From positions 1 through 64,000 of the forward strand of contig DATBEZ010000027.1 of NCBI GenBank assembly GCA_036558745.1: 64,000 bases of DNA, read 5' to 3'. The notes under the pieces are model-generated. The model saw only the letters and a program-made list of their open reading frames with translations, was not told the origin of the DNA and did not search any database. How positions within the stretch are numbered: position 1 is the first letter of the stretch; each line of letters begins with the position of its first letter. The position numbers and the translations under genes are program-made. Shown here piece by piece: positions 36,956-46,359 of this stretch. Source of the stretch: JAMXLJ01 sp036558745. Its GTDB lineage: Bacteria > Actinomycetota > Acidimicrobiia > IMCC26256 > JAMXLJ01.

Positions 36956-38437
36956 ATGGCAGGTGAGATCTCACGTCGCGCGTTCTCGACCGGTGTCGCC
37001 GCAGGCCTCGGCCTCCTCGCCACGGGATGTCGCTTCTTTCCCGGCGGGCCCGGCGCCGGGTCCGGTGGCAGGCGGCCGGGGAGGCGCATCCGCCAGCCCG
37101 GCGACCGTCCCGACGCCCGCCGCCCCGAGGGCACCGACCTGCTCCCGGGCATCGAGCACATCGTCATCTACATGCAGGAGAACCACTCCTACGACTCCTA
37201 CCTCGGTGCGCTGCGACACGGTGACGGGTACCAGTTCCGGCGCGGCGTCCCGGTCAACGCCAACCCCGACCCGAACGGCCAGCTCCTGCGCGTGTTCCAC
37301 GCGCCCGACACGTGCCAGAGCGGCCGCGGTGTGTCGCAGTCGTGGAGCTCGACCCACACCCAGATCGACAGCGGCCGTATGGACGGCTTCCTGCGCGACG
37401 GCAACACGAACGCGATGCGCTACTGGGACCGCTCCGACATCCCGTTCTACTGGTCGCTCGCCGAGACGTTCCCGGTCTGCGACCGTTGGTTCGCGTCCGC
37501 GCCCGCGCAGACGTACCCGAACCGGCTGTACCTCCAGGCCGCGACGTGCCAGGACCTCATCTCGACCGACACCGCGAAGGTCGTCGCGATGCCGCGACCG
37601 GCGGGCGGGACGATCTGGGAGAAGCTGAGCCAGTTCGGCATCTCGTGGATCGACTATGCGTTCGACCTCCCCGACATCGCGCTGTTCCCGTACCTGTTCA
37701 CCGCGAACCGCGACAAGGTGCGGAACTTCCCGCAGTTCCTTGCCGACTGTCGAAGCGGCGCGCTCCCGCAGGTGTCGATCGTGAGCCCCGGCGTGACCCG
37801 CTACAGCGAGGAGAATCCGGCCGACGTCCAGCTGGGCGAGGCCTACAGCTCGTCGATCATCAACGCGGTGATGCACAGCCCCGCGTGGCCCAAGACCGTG
37901 TTGCTGTTCATGTACGACGAGCACGGCGGCTACTACGACCACGTCCCGCCCCCGCCCGCGATCCCGCCCGACGACATCGCGCCCGCGGTGGCGCCGGCAC
38001 CGGGCGCGCCGGCGGCGTGGAACATCTACGGCATCCGCGTGCCCGCGTACGTGATCTCGCCGTTCTCGAAGCGCCACTACGTGTCCCACGTCGTGCACGA
38101 CCACACGTCCGTGCTGCGCTTCATCGAGACCAAGTTCAACCTCGGCGCGCTCACGCGCCGCGACGCGAACGCGTCCAACCTGCTCGACTGCCTCCAGCTC
38201 CACGGGCGACCGCCGTTCCTCGACCCGCCGGAGCTCGCGGCCCCCGGCCTGCCCGCGACGGGGAGCCGGTGCACGCCCGACGTCCCACCCCCGCCGACCG
38301 AAGCCACCGTCGCCGCGACCGCGACGCCTGCCGTGGCCACGGTGACCGCGCACGGCACCGCCGCGCCGGTCGGCTCGGCTCGCTACGAGCGCCAGAAGCT
38401 GCTCGAGCACGTGGTCGGGACCGGTCACCTGGTCTGA
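36956..38437 (+). CDS. Tat-exported phosphoesterase (phospholipase C/acid phosphatase family)
   Basis: The 493-aa protein has a twin-arginine signal (ISRRAFSTGVAAGL) ending in a lipobox-like LATGC, so it is probably an exported lipoprotein. The catalytic domain has the family nucleophile region IYMQENHSYDSYLG, FPVCDRWFAS, LFMYDEHGGYYDHV (metal ligands) and HDHTSVLRFIE. Enzymes of this family hydrolyse phospholipids or phosphomonoesters outside the cell, often for phosphate supply. The C-terminus is Ala/Thr/Pro-rich (about 430-475). ATG 36956. Confidence 0.9.
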   Translation: MAGEISRRAFSTGVAAGLGLLATGCRFFPGGPGAGSGGRRPGRRIRQPGDRPDARRPEGTDLLPGIEHIVIYMQENHSYDSYLGALRHGDGYQFRRGVPVNANPDPNGQLLRVFHAPDTCQSGRGVSQSWSSTHTQIDSGRMDGFLRDGNTNAMRYWDRSDIPFYWSLAETFPVCDRWFASAPAQTYPNRLYLQAATCQDLISTDTAKVVAMPRPAGGTIWEKLSQFGISWIDYAFDLPDIALFPYLFTANRDKVRNFPQFLADCRSGALPQVSIVSPGVTRYSEENPADVQLGEAYSSSIINAVMHSPAWPKTVLLFMYDEHGGYYDHVPPPPAIPPDDIAPAVAPAPGAPAAWNIYGIRVPAYVISPFSKRHYVSHVVHDHTSVLRFIETKFNLGALTRRDANASNLLDCLQLHGRPPFLDPPELAAPGLPATGSRCTPDVPPPPTEATVAATATPAVATVTAHGTAAPVGSARYERQKLLEHVVGTGHLV

Positions 38438-38458
38438 CCCGGGCGCGGGCCGCCCGGG
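38438..38458 (+). terminator. GC-rich hairpin after the phosphoesterase gene
   Basis: CCCGGGCG (38438-38445) and CGCCCGGG (38451-38458) form a perfect 8-bp stem with a 5-nt loop, beginning directly after the stop codon. No T-tract. Probably a transcription terminator or 3' mRNA stabiliser. Confidence 0.55.
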
Positions 38459-38510
38459 CGCGGATTGAGACGGGCGAGGCGGCGGGCAAACCACCCGAGG
38501 GGAAACCTTC

Positions 38511-40049
38511 GTGCGGGGAGCCGTGGGCACGACGTCGAGACCGCAGGAGCACCGGGCGCGAACCCGTCGCGAGCGACCGCAACGCGCCGCGCCCGAGCGC
38601 GGCATCCCGCTCGCCCGCCACCTCCCGGCACCTCTGCGCACGCGCGTCCGGCGTGCCACGCGCACCCTCGGGGGCGTCGCGACCGCAGAGACCGTCGTGC
38701 TGCTCGCGCTCGTCCTTGCGCTCGACAGCGCGGACCGCGCGTCGCTGGGCGCGCTGGCACCGGGCATCCGGTCCAGCTTCCACATCTCCAACACCCAGCT
38801 GGGCCTGCTCGCCTCCGCGTTCAGCATCGTCGGTGGCCTGGCCACCGTTCCCGTCGGGGCACTGACCGACCGCGTCCATCGGGTCCGCCTGCTCACCGCC
38901 AGCATCGTGATCTGGAGCGCGGCGATGGTCGCGTCGGGTCTCGCGGTCACCTTCCTCATGCTGTTCGCGGCGCGGCTGCTCCTCGGTGTGGTGACCGCGA
39001 CCGGCGGACCCACCGTCGCGTCGCTGACCGGCGACCTGTATCCGCCGAGCGAGCGCGGCCGGACACTGTCCTGGATCCGCAGCGGTGAGCTCGTCGGCGC
39101 CGGGTTCGGCTTCCTGCTCGCGGGAGGCGTCGCGGTCCTGTTCGGCTGGCGCGGTGTGTTCGTCATCCTCGCCGTCGTCGGACTGCTCGTGGCGCGTGGC
39201 GCGACCCGGCTCCCTGAGCCACCGCGTGGCGCGCAGGGAGGAGCGGGCACGGCCCGTTCACCCCGTGACGAAGCGCGACGCGGTGACGTCACCGGCCAGC
39301 TCGTGCACGAGTCCGACATCGGGATCGACGAGACGACGATCGTTCGTGACGACCCCTCGGAACAGTCGTTGTGGTGGGCGGCGCGCTACGTGCTCCGCGT
39401 GCGCACGAACGTGATCGTCATCGTGGCGTCGTCGATCGGCGACTTCTTCTTCGCCGGTCTCCAGCTCTTCGCGGTGGAGTTCGTGATCCACCAGTACGGC
39501 ATCGGCAAGTACACCGCGACGGTGCTGATCCCCGTGGTCGGCATCGGCGCGCTCACGGGGATGCTCGTCTCCGGACGGATCACCGACCGCCTCCTCGAGC
39601 GCGGCCACCTGAACGCGCGCATCGCGGTGAGCGCGTGGAGCTTCATCCTCGGCGCCGCGCTGCTCGTCCCGGCGTTCCTGAGCCGCTCCCTCTATCTCGC
39701 GCTCCCGCTCTTCGTGCTCGGTGGCGCGTGCCTCGCTGCGCCCAACCCACCGATGGACGCGGCACGCCTCGACGTGATCGACCCGCGGCTGTGGGGACGC
39801 GCGGAGGGCATACGCACGCTGTTCCGCATCCTGGCGCAGGCTCTGGCGCCGATCACGTTCGGTCTCCTCGCCGACGCGCTCGGCGGGGGCCGCGACCAGG
39901 GTCTGCAGCTCGCCTTCCTGCTCATGACGCCCACGCTCGTCGCCAACGGCCTGGTCCTGCTCCTGGCGCTGCGGACCTACCCGCGCGACGTCGCGTCCGC
40001 GCAGGCGTCGGCGGACAACGTCGGGGCGAACATGGGTGACGGGCGATGA
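38511..40049 (+). CDS. MFS transporter (spinster-like)
   Basis: The 512-aa major facilitator has an Arg-rich cytoplasmic N-terminus (about 55 residues) and about 12 helices. The loop 2-3 signature is GALTDRVHRVRLL and a D-S-A-D-R-A segment lies in helix 1. A long central loop (about 245-290) is acidic and basic and contains ESDIGIDETTIVRDD. It resembles spinster-type lipid/organic-anion carriers; substrate unknown. It starts at GTG 38511, though internal starts after the Arg-rich region are possible. Confidence 0.85.
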   Translation: MRGAVGTTSRPQEHRARTRRERPQRAAPERGIPLARHLPAPLRTRVRRATRTLGGVATAETVVLLALVLALDSADRASLGALAPGIRSSFHISNTQLGLLASAFSIVGGLATVPVGALTDRVHRVRLLTASIVIWSAAMVASGLAVTFLMLFAARLLLGVVTATGGPTVASLTGDLYPPSERGRTLSWIRSGELVGAGFGFLLAGGVAVLFGWRGVFVILAVVGLLVARGATRLPEPPRGAQGGAGTARSPRDEARRGDVTGQLVHESDIGIDETTIVRDDPSEQSLWWAARYVLRVRTNVIVIVASSIGDFFFAGLQLFAVEFVIHQYGIGKYTATVLIPVVGIGALTGMLVSGRITDRLLERGHLNARIAVSAWSFILGAALLVPAFLSRSLYLALPLFVLGGACLAAPNPPMDAARLDVIDPRLWGRAEGIRTLFRILAQALAPITFGLLADALGGGRDQGLQLAFLLMTPTLVANGLVLLLALRTYPRDVASAQASADNVGANMGDGR

Positions 40050-40079
40050 GTTCCGCGGCCCGGGTCGGTCGTCACGGTC

Positions 40080-40628
40080 ATGGACGCGACGAACCTGGCC
40101 GACCTCTACCACCTTCCCCTGCTCGACTGGGCGCCGATCGGGGCCCGGCTCGACGAGGGACTGACCCAGGCACCCGACACCGGCGGCCCGAACCGTCACA
40201 CGTGCTGGCTGGCCACGATCGACCGTGACGGGCGCCCGCACGTCACCGGCGTCGGGGCGCTCTGGACCGACGGTGCCTTCTGGTTCGAGACCGGCGACGG
40301 CACCCGCAAGGCGCGGAACCTCGCGCGCGACCCGCGTTGCACGCTGAGCGTCTCGGCACACGACTTCGACCTCGTGGTCGAAGGCGAGGCCCATCAGGTG
40401 ACCGATCCCCCGACGGTCGCCGCGATGGCCGCTCGGTGGGCAGCCGGAGGTTGGCCCGCGCGCGTCGACGAGACGGGTCGCGCGCTCACCGCGGACTTCA
40501 GCGCGCCGTCCGCCGGTCCGCCGCCGTGGTTCGTCTATCGCCTCACACCGTCGAGCGCGACCGCGCTGTCGACGGTCGAGCCCGGTGGCGCGACACGCTG
40601 GCGCTTCACCGCCGAGCGGTCCGGCTGA
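40080..40628 (+). CDS. Pyridoxamine 5'-phosphate oxidase-like flavin/F420 protein
   Basis: The 182-aa split-barrel protein has the family signatures HTCWLATIDRDGRPHVTGVGALWTD (shown here in part: ATIDRDGRPHVTGV), TRKARNLARDPRCTLSVS and a C-terminal PPWFVYRLTP. Such actinobacterial proteins bind FMN or F420 and are often oxidoreductases of unknown substrate. It begins 30 nt after the MFS gene and may be co-transcribed. Convergent with the CocE-like gene (6 nt gap). Confidence 0.85.
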   Translation: MDATNLADLYHLPLLDWAPIGARLDEGLTQAPDTGGPNRHTCWLATIDRDGRPHVTGVGALWTDGAFWFETGDGTRKARNLARDPRCTLSVSAHDFDLVVEGEAHQVTDPPTVAAMAARWAAGGWPARVDETGRALTADFSAPSAGPPPWFVYRLTPSSATALSTVEPGGATRWRFTAERSG

Positions 40629-40634
40629 GCACGA

Positions 40635-42251
40635 TCACGCGGGGTTGAGGCCCGCCGCAACCGGCAGCTCGACGTGCACGGCGTCGAACTCGATCTGGCC
40701 GCCCAGGCGCGGCTGCGCGTACGCAACCGTCGTCGGGACGAGCTGCAGCGTGAGCCGGGATCCGGGACGGGCCGCGAAGGCGATGATCTCGAGCGGGACC
40801 GTCGCGGTGTGCGTCTGGCCGTCGAGCGTGAGCGCGACCGGCGTGATCTGGTTCCCGACGACGATGCCGGTGGCGTCGTCGACGACCTGCGCGAACACCG
40901 CAGTCGGACGTTCGCCGGCGGGCGCGGTGCCGCGGTAGGTGATGCGCAGTTGCGGCGCGCCGACGACGACCGCCGCCCGTGATCCCGCGGCGATGTCGAC
41001 GTCGAGCGCGTTCGACGCGCGCCCCGGTGTGATGATCCCGGCGACGCTCGCGAGCGGGTCGCGGCTCGTGGACGTGTTCGCCGGGCCCGACCCGCCCGTC
41101 GCGACCAGGTTCAACGTGCCGTGGCCGTCACCGACGAGCGGAGCGCCGGTCGGCAGCGGATAGTCGGCCGCGGTGTAGCGGACACCGTTCTGGTCGATGA
41201 ACGCGAACTTCGCCACGGTGGCGACCGACTGGTCGCGCTGGACGTACCGCGCCAGCCACGCCAGCGTCGCCTGCGCGACCGTCGTCGGGTCACCGGGGTT
41301 GGTGAGGCACACGCCGTGACCGCCGCAGGTCCACAGCATCGCGGTCGGAACGCCGGTGCGCTTCACGAGGTCGTAGTTGGTCACGGCCTCCTGGAGCGTG
41401 AACAGGTTGTCGGACTCGCCCTGCACGAACAGCGTCGGGACACGGATCTGGCTCACCGCGTCGCCCGGTCCACGTTGCGCGAACCAGTCCACGTCGACCG
41501 GGTCGACCGTGCCGTGCGTGTTCGCGTACGCGTTGCCGGCGGTGATGTGCGGATCGAGCGAGTGGCCACGGGCCGCCGCGTACAGCAGTGTCGACCAGCC
41601 GGCCTTGTACACACCGTTCTTCGCGAGGCTCGTCGTCAACGAGTGCCACGCCCACGACGGGACGATCGCGTCGACCCGGCAGTCGATCGGCGCGGTCGTG
41701 AGCTGGATCCCACCGCCGTACGACACACCCAGCATGCCGAGCCGGGGGTCACGCGTGCCGTCGAGCTGCACACCGGGCTGCGCGGCGACCCAGTCGATGA
41801 TGCGCTGGACGTCGCGGCCCTCGAAGGCCGGGCTGTCGACCTCGATGGTGCCGCCCGAGCGCCCGAAGCCGCGCGGGTCCCACGTGAGCACGTTGTAGCC
41901 CGCGTTCTGGAGCGTCCGGATGGAGAGCGATCCCGGGACACCCGCCGTCCTCGTGTTGGTGTCACCGGCCATGCCCCAGCCCGGACCCATGAGCAGCGTC
42001 GGCGCGGTGGAGCGCCCCTGGATCGGGAACCAGTGCACCCGGATCTTCGTGCCGTCGAACGAGGTCAGGTCGCGATCGCTCGCCACCCCGGCGACCGGAG
42101 TCGACACCGGTACCGCGGGATCGGCGGCGGGCGGCCGGCAGCCGGCGTTCGTGGTCGTCGCCGGCTTCCGTGCCGCGGCGGCCTTCCCGGAGCTGGAGCA
42201 GCCCGCCGCGACGAGGACGACCGCGGCCAGGAGCGCAGGCAGCGCTCGCAT
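40635..42251 (-). CDS. CocE/NonD-type serine hydrolase lipoprotein (X-Pro peptidase family)
   Basis: The 538-aa protein has a lipoprotein signal (AAVVLVAAGCSSSG, Cys near residue 18). An alpha/beta-hydrolase domain holds the nucleophile GVSYGG, Asp in QGESDNLF and His in CGGHGVC. After about residue 400 comes the jelly-roll C-terminal domain of the X-Pro dipeptidyl-peptidase/CocE family. It should cleave an ester or peptide bond outside the membrane. ATG 42251 is chosen because it gives a complete signal peptide. Confidence 0.88.
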   Translation of the reverse strand: MRALPALLAAVVLVAAGCSSSGKAAAARKPATTTNAGCRPPAADPAVPVSTPVAGVASDRDLTSFDGTKIRVHWFPIQGRSTAPTLLMGPGWGMAGDTNTRTAGVPGSLSIRTLQNAGYNVLTWDPRGFGRSGGTIEVDSPAFEGRDVQRIIDWVAAQPGVQLDGTRDPRLGMLGVSYGGGIQLTTAPIDCRVDAIVPSWAWHSLTTSLAKNGVYKAGWSTLLYAAARGHSLDPHITAGNAYANTHGTVDPVDVDWFAQRGPGDAVSQIRVPTLFVQGESDNLFTLQEAVTNYDLVKRTGVPTAMLWTCGGHGVCLTNPGDPTTVAQATLAWLARYVQRDQSVATVAKFAFIDQNGVRYTAADYPLPTGAPLVGDGHGTLNLVATGGSGPANTSTSRDPLASVAGIITPGRASNALDVDIAAGSRAAVVVGAPQLRITYRGTAPAGERPTAVFAQVVDDATGIVVGNQITPVALTLDGQTHTATVPLEIIAFAARPGSRLTLQLVPTTVAYAQPRLGGQIEFDAVHVELPVAAGLNPA

Positions 42252-42316
42252 CGATGAGGTGTGGCCCACCCTGACCCGTACGTCCACGTCGTCCCCTGGG
42301 ATTGCCCGCGTGCTGC

Positions 42317-43147
42317 TCAACCGACCAGACCGACGATACGCGCGAGTCGCTCCATCGACACCAGCCACGCGTCGGGATCCGTTCGCCACGGCGCCGCGAC
42401 GACGTGCTGGATCCCGGCCGACTCGAACGCGTCGCGCTCCGTTGCGATCTCGTCGGGATCCATCCCCTGCGGGTCCCAACCGGTGCGCAGCGAGATCGTG
42501 AAGGTCGACGGGTCGGGATGGTCGCGGCGCAGGCGCGCGATCGGATCCACCACGGTGTCGGGCTTCAGCCCGATGAGCTGGAAGCCCCGTCCGACGCGGG
42601 CCGCGCGCCGGTACGCGGCCTCGCTGCCGCCCGCCATCCACAGCTCGATCGGATGCGACGGCTTGGGCAGCACGCGCAGCTCGTCGAACGCGTAGAACTC
42701 GCCGTGGTACGTCGTCGGGTCGGTCGTCCAGCACGCGTGCAGCACGTCGAGGATCTCGTCGGTGCGCTTCCCGCGGGTGTGGAAGTCCTGACCGAGCGCG
42801 GTGAACTCGGCCTCGCTCCAGCCGACCCCGATCCCCAGCTTCAGGCGGCCGCCGCTCAGGTTGTCGAGCGACGCCGTGGCGTTGGCCAGCCACAAGGGTT
42901 GGTGCTGGCTCGCGACCAGCACGCTCGTGCCGAGCCCGATGCGCTCGGTCGCCGCGGCCGCCCACGCGAGGCTCAACAACGGGTCGAACAGGTACGGCGA
43001 CGGGTAGCCCTGCGACGCGGGCTGGACGACATGGTCGCTCACCCACACGTCGTCGAACCCGACCTCTTCGGCGAGGCGCGCCGCGCGCGTGATCGCGTCG
43101 GCCCCGGCGGCGCGACCGAACTGGGGAAGATGGATGCCATAGCGCAC
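42317..43147 (-). CDS. F420-type luciferase-like oxidoreductase
   Basis: The 276-aa LLM-class protein has family motifs GIHLPQFGRAAG, EEVGFDDVWVSDH, LDNLSGGRLKLGIGVGW and MAGGSEAAYRRAA. LLM oxidoreductases of actinobacteria usually use F420. GTG 43147 fits the family N-terminus (VRYGIHLPQ). It is divergent from an esterase (92-nt gap) and lies 65 nt after the CocE-like gene on the same strand, so these two may form a unit. Confidence 0.9.
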   Translation of the reverse strand: MRYGIHLPQFGRAAGADAITRAARLAEEVGFDDVWVSDHVVQPASQGYPSPYLFDPLLSLAWAAAATERIGLGTSVLVASQHQPLWLANATASLDNLSGGRLKLGIGVGWSEAEFTALGQDFHTRGKRTDEILDVLHACWTTDPTTYHGEFYAFDELRVLPKPSHPIELWMAGGSEAAYRRAARVGRGFQLIGLKPDTVVDPIARLRRDHPDPSTFTISLRTGWDPQGMDPDEIATERDAFESAGIQHVVAAPWRTDPDAWLVSMERLARIVGLVG

Positions 43148-43239
43148 GGCGGGAGTCTCGCGCCCGACGCGCCGGCCGAGACACGCGGCGATGGACCACC
43201 CCGAGGACGAGGACACCGGCGACATGGAAGAGTGTCGCC

Positions 43240-44187
43240 GTGCCGTACGCCTTCGACCCCGAGCTCGCGCCGTTCGTGGACCTGCTGCCTCAGGGCGAGA
43301 TGACCGACGTGACCAAGGCCCGTGCCGACATCATCGGGCTCGTCGCGTCACTCAACGACGCGGTCGACACGACTGGCGTGACGATGACCGACCACGAGGT
43401 GTCGTCCGGTGGCGTGACCGTGCCGGTCAGGGTCTACTCCCCCGCGTCGCCGCCTCCGGCCGGGGGACGGCCCGCGCTGCTCGACATCCACGGCGGCGGG
43501 TTCGTCGTCGGTTCGATCGACATGGAGCACGCGTTCGCGACACATGTCGCACGCGAGCTCGGCGCGGTGGTCGCGACCCCCGAGTACCGCCTCGCGCCCG
43601 AGCATCCGTTCCCGGCCGGTGTCGACGACTGCTACGCGACGCTCCGCTGGCTCCACGAGGATGCCGCGTCGCTCGGGATCGACACCGCACGTATCGCGGT
43701 CGGCGGCCAGAGCGCGGGCGGCGGGTTGGCCGCGGCGATCGCGCTGCTCGCGCGCGACCGGGGTGGCCCGCGCCTGTGCTTCCAGTTCCTCGGCATCCCC
43801 GAGCTCGATCACCGGCTCACGACGACGAGCATGCGGACGTTCGTCGACACACCGCTCTGGCACCGCCCGAACGCGGAGCTGAGCTGGCGCTACTACCTCG
43901 GCGACGACACGGGCGACGTATCTCCGTACGCCTCCCCGGCCATCGCGCCCGACGTGAGTGGCCTCCCACCCGCGTACGTCACCACGATGGAGTTCGACCC
44001 GCTGCGCGACGAAGGGATCCTGTACGCGCTGCGCATGATGGAAGCGGGCGTCTCGGTGGAGCTCCACACCTTCCCGGGCACCTTCCACGGCTCGGGTGTC
44101 ATGACGACCGCGGCGGTGTCGCGCCGCGCCCAGGCCGAGCTCATGGAAGCCCTCCGGCGCGGGCTCGGAGTCGCGAAGGACCGCTGA
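43240..44187 (+). CDS. HSL-type alpha/beta-hydrolase (esterase/lipase)
   Basis: The 315-aa enzyme of the hormone-sensitive lipase group has an oxyanion hole in DIHGGGFVVGS, the nucleophile in GGQSAGGGLA, an aspartate in EFDPLRDEG and a histidine in FPGTFHGSG. There is no signal peptide, so it is cytoplasmic. It starts at GTG 43240. Followed 54 nt later by a SnoaL-like gene on the same strand. Confidence 0.92.
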   Translation: MPYAFDPELAPFVDLLPQGEMTDVTKARADIIGLVASLNDAVDTTGVTMTDHEVSSGGVTVPVRVYSPASPPPAGGRPALLDIHGGGFVVGSIDMEHAFATHVARELGAVVATPEYRLAPEHPFPAGVDDCYATLRWLHEDAASLGIDTARIAVGGQSAGGGLAAAIALLARDRGGPRLCFQFLGIPELDHRLTTTSMRTFVDTPLWHRPNAELSWRYYLGDDTGDVSPYASPAIAPDVSGLPPAYVTTMEFDPLRDEGILYALRMMEAGVSVELHTFPGTFHGSGVMTTAAVSRRAQAELMEALRRGLGVAKDR

Positions 44188-44241
44188 TCCGCCGCCCGCC
44201 CCGGGACGAAGAGCTTGCGGTTGCCCCGGGAGGGACGTGCG

Positions 44242-44646
44242 ATGGACGACCTGCGGATGCTCCGGCGTCGGTTCGACGAAGAGGTGGTCAACGGACGGGA
44301 TCTCGACGCGGTCCCGGACTGGTTCACCGACGACTACGTCGATCATGTCGACATCCCCGGCCTGCCGCCGGGCGTCGAAGGCGTCGTCGCCCGTCACCGC
44401 ATGCTCATCACCGCGATGCCCGACCTCCACGTGGAGGTTCACGAGGTGATCGCGCAGGGCGACACGACCGCAGCGCGCTTCACCGTCACCGGCACCGACA
44501 CCGGCGGCTTCATGGGCATGCCGGCGACCGGGAAGGCCGTCAGCGTCACCGGGATGGACTTCATGCGCTTCCGCGACGGTCGCATCAGCGAGCACTGGGG
44601 CGAGATGGACATGATGGGCCTGCTCCAACAGCTCGGCGTCGCCTGA
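44242..44646 (+). CDS. SnoaL-like ester cyclase/NTF2-fold protein
   Basis: The 134-aa NTF2-fold protein is like the SnoaL-type group: WFTDDYVDHVDIPGLPPG, MLITAMPDLHVEVHEVIA and GMDFMRFRDGRISEHWGEMD. Most members are of unknown function; some are cyclases or isomerases. ATG 44242 follows GGGAGGG by about 8 nt. Probably co-transcribed with the esterase. Confidence 0.85.
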   Translation: MDDLRMLRRRFDEEVVNGRDLDAVPDWFTDDYVDHVDIPGLPPGVEGVVARHRMLITAMPDLHVEVHEVIAQGDTTAARFTVTGTDTGGFMGMPATGKAVSVTGMDFMRFRDGRISEHWGEMDMMGLLQQLGVA

Positions 44647-44659
44647 ACGGGCGGAGTAT

Positions 44660-44671
44660 CACGTCGACGTG
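44660..44671. promoter_or_regulatory. 12-bp perfect palindrome before the kinase gene
   Basis: CACGTCGACGTG lies 14 nt after the SnoaL stop and 107 nt before the histidine kinase start. It may be a regulator site. The rest of the 132-nt gap shows no other clear signal; the kinase has a strong ribosome site (GGGAGGAGG). Confidence 0.3.
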
Positions 44672-44778
44672 GCCCGGCGACAGCACAACGTGAGCGAGCG
44701 GCGCACTCGAGGTCGTCTGACGATCGCACCCCGCTCGCCGACTCGGTACCGTGGCGTTCCGTCGGTGGGAGGAGGCTG

Positions 44779-46359
44779 GTGGCGACCGAGACGGCAACGC
44801 GGCGATCCCTGGGGATCCCTCTGAGCGTCCCGCAGTTCGCGGCGCTCGTCTGCGCGGTCGGGATCCTCTACGCGCTCGGCGCCGAGAGCGCGTTCTGGTT
44901 CGCAGGGTCGGTCGAGACCGGGGTGGCCTTCTTCCCCGCCGCCGGTCTGACGCTCGCGGTCCTCGCCGTCACCAAGCGCAACCGTTGGATCTTCGTGCTC
45001 ACCGCGGTCGCGGTGGCCGAGGTCACGGTCGATCTCCGCCACGGCCAGACCGTGTGGATGGCGCTCGGGTTCGCCCTCGCGAACACGGCCGAGCCGTACG
45101 TGGGCGCCTCGCTGCTGCGCGGGACCGCCCTTCGCGAGCGGTCGTTGCGCGCCCACTTCTTCCACTACCTCCTGTGCGCGACGGTCGCCGGGCCGCTCGT
45201 CGGGGGCGCCATCGGCGGCGCCACCACGACCCTCGCGGGTACCTCGGAGACCTGGGCCTGGATCGCGACCAAGTGGGCCATCGGCGACGCGCTCGGCGTG
45301 CTCGTCATCGGGACCTGTCTGCTCTCCTGGGTCGGCCGGTTCCGGTTCAACGTCGATCCGACCGTGCCGTGGCGCGACTACGTCGCGTTCCCGCTCCTCG
45401 CGGGCGCGGTCACGGTGACCACCGTCCTGCTCTGGGATCAGCCCGTCATCTACATCGTGCTGCCGGTGTTGATGTGGGCCGCGGTTCGCGGCGGCTTCTC
45501 GCTGACGACGACGACCGGCGTCGCGGTCGCGCTCGTCGCCGAGTTCGCGGTTGCGTTCGGCCACGCCGGGAACGCCGTCATCCCTGACCACTCGGCCGCG
45601 ACGCAGCTCCTCTACCTCCAGCTCTTCCTGGCGGTGGCGCTGCTCTCGGCGCTGGTCCTCGCCCTTGAGGTCGCCGAGCGGATCGGGGCGGAGCGTGCGT
45701 TGCGCAAGCGCGAGGAGGAGCAGCTGCTCGAGCGACTCGCCGCGCTGGACGGCGCGCTCGACGAGCGTCGCCGCATCGCACGCGACGTGCACGACATCGT
45801 CGGTCACGCGCTGAACGCCGTCGTCCTCCAGGCCGGCGGAGCGCGGCGCGTGTTCGACGACGATCCGCCGCTCGCGCGCGAGTTGGTCCAGTCGATCGAG
45901 ACGACGAGTCGCGACGCTTTCGGAGACCTCGACGCCGCGCTGGGACTCGTCGACAACTCCCCCGAGCTGACCCCGGGTCGCTCCATCGCCGACGTCGCCT
46001 CGCTCATCGACACCCTGCGCCACGCCGGGCTCGACGTCGACCTCACGATCGGCGGCGATCGTCGCGCGCTGCCTCGACTCGTCGAGTGGTCCGCTTACCG
46101 GATCGTGCAGGAGGCGCTCACCAACGTGCTCAAGCACGTCGACCGCGGCCGGGCCAATGTCTGCATCGCGTACGAGCTCGACACACTCGCGGTCGCGATC
46201 GTCAACGACGGTCACACCCGCAACGGCAAGCTGAAGAACGGCCGCGGCGTGATCGGCATGCGCGAGCGTGCATCCGTGCTCGGCGGCAGCATCGAGATCG
46301 GGCCGGACGCGAACGGGGGCTTCGCCGTGAAGGCGCGCATACCGATCGGCCAGCCGTGA
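44779..46359 (+). CDS. MASE1-type membrane sensor histidine kinase
   Basis: The 526-aa kinase has about eight membrane helices (residues 18-300) with the layout of MASE1 sensors, a short coiled linker (ERALRKREEEQLLER), an HisKA_3 dimerisation helix with phospho-acceptor His338 (ARDVHDIVGHAL), and an HATPase domain (N box QEALTNVLKH; G box GRGVIGMRERA). HisKA_3 kinases pair with NarL-type regulators, and such a gene follows with a GTGA overlap. The input signal is unknown. GTG 44779. Confidence 0.93.
   Translation: MATETATRRSLGIPLSVPQFAALVCAVGILYALGAESAFWFAGSVETGVAFFPAAGLTLAVLAVTKRNRWIFVLTAVAVAEVTVDLRHGQTVWMALGFALANTAEPYVGASLLRGTALRERSLRAHFFHYLLCATVAGPLVGGAIGGATTTLAGTSETWAWIATKWAIGDALGVLVIGTCLLSWVGRFRFNVDPTVPWRDYVAFPLLAGAVTVTTVLLWDQPVIYIVLPVLMWAAVRGGFSLTTTTGVAVALVAEFAVAFGHAGNAVIPDHSAATQLLYLQLFLAVALLSALVLALEVAERIGAERALRKREEEQLLERLAALDGALDERRRIARDVHDIVGHALNAVVLQAGGARRVFDDDPPLARELVQSIETTSRDAFGDLDAALGLVDNSPELTPGRSIADVASLIDTLRHAGLDVDLTIGGDRRALPRLVEWSAYRIVQEALTNVLKHVDRGRANVCIAYELDTLAVAIVNDGHTRNGKLKNGRGVIGMRERASVLGGSIEIGPDANGGFAVKARIPIGQP

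Noticed and set aside
36971..39319. A 782-aa minus-strand open frame across two plus-strand genes
   Set aside because: It spans the phosphoesterase, the gap and part of the MFS gene antisense, with no domain and biased composition.
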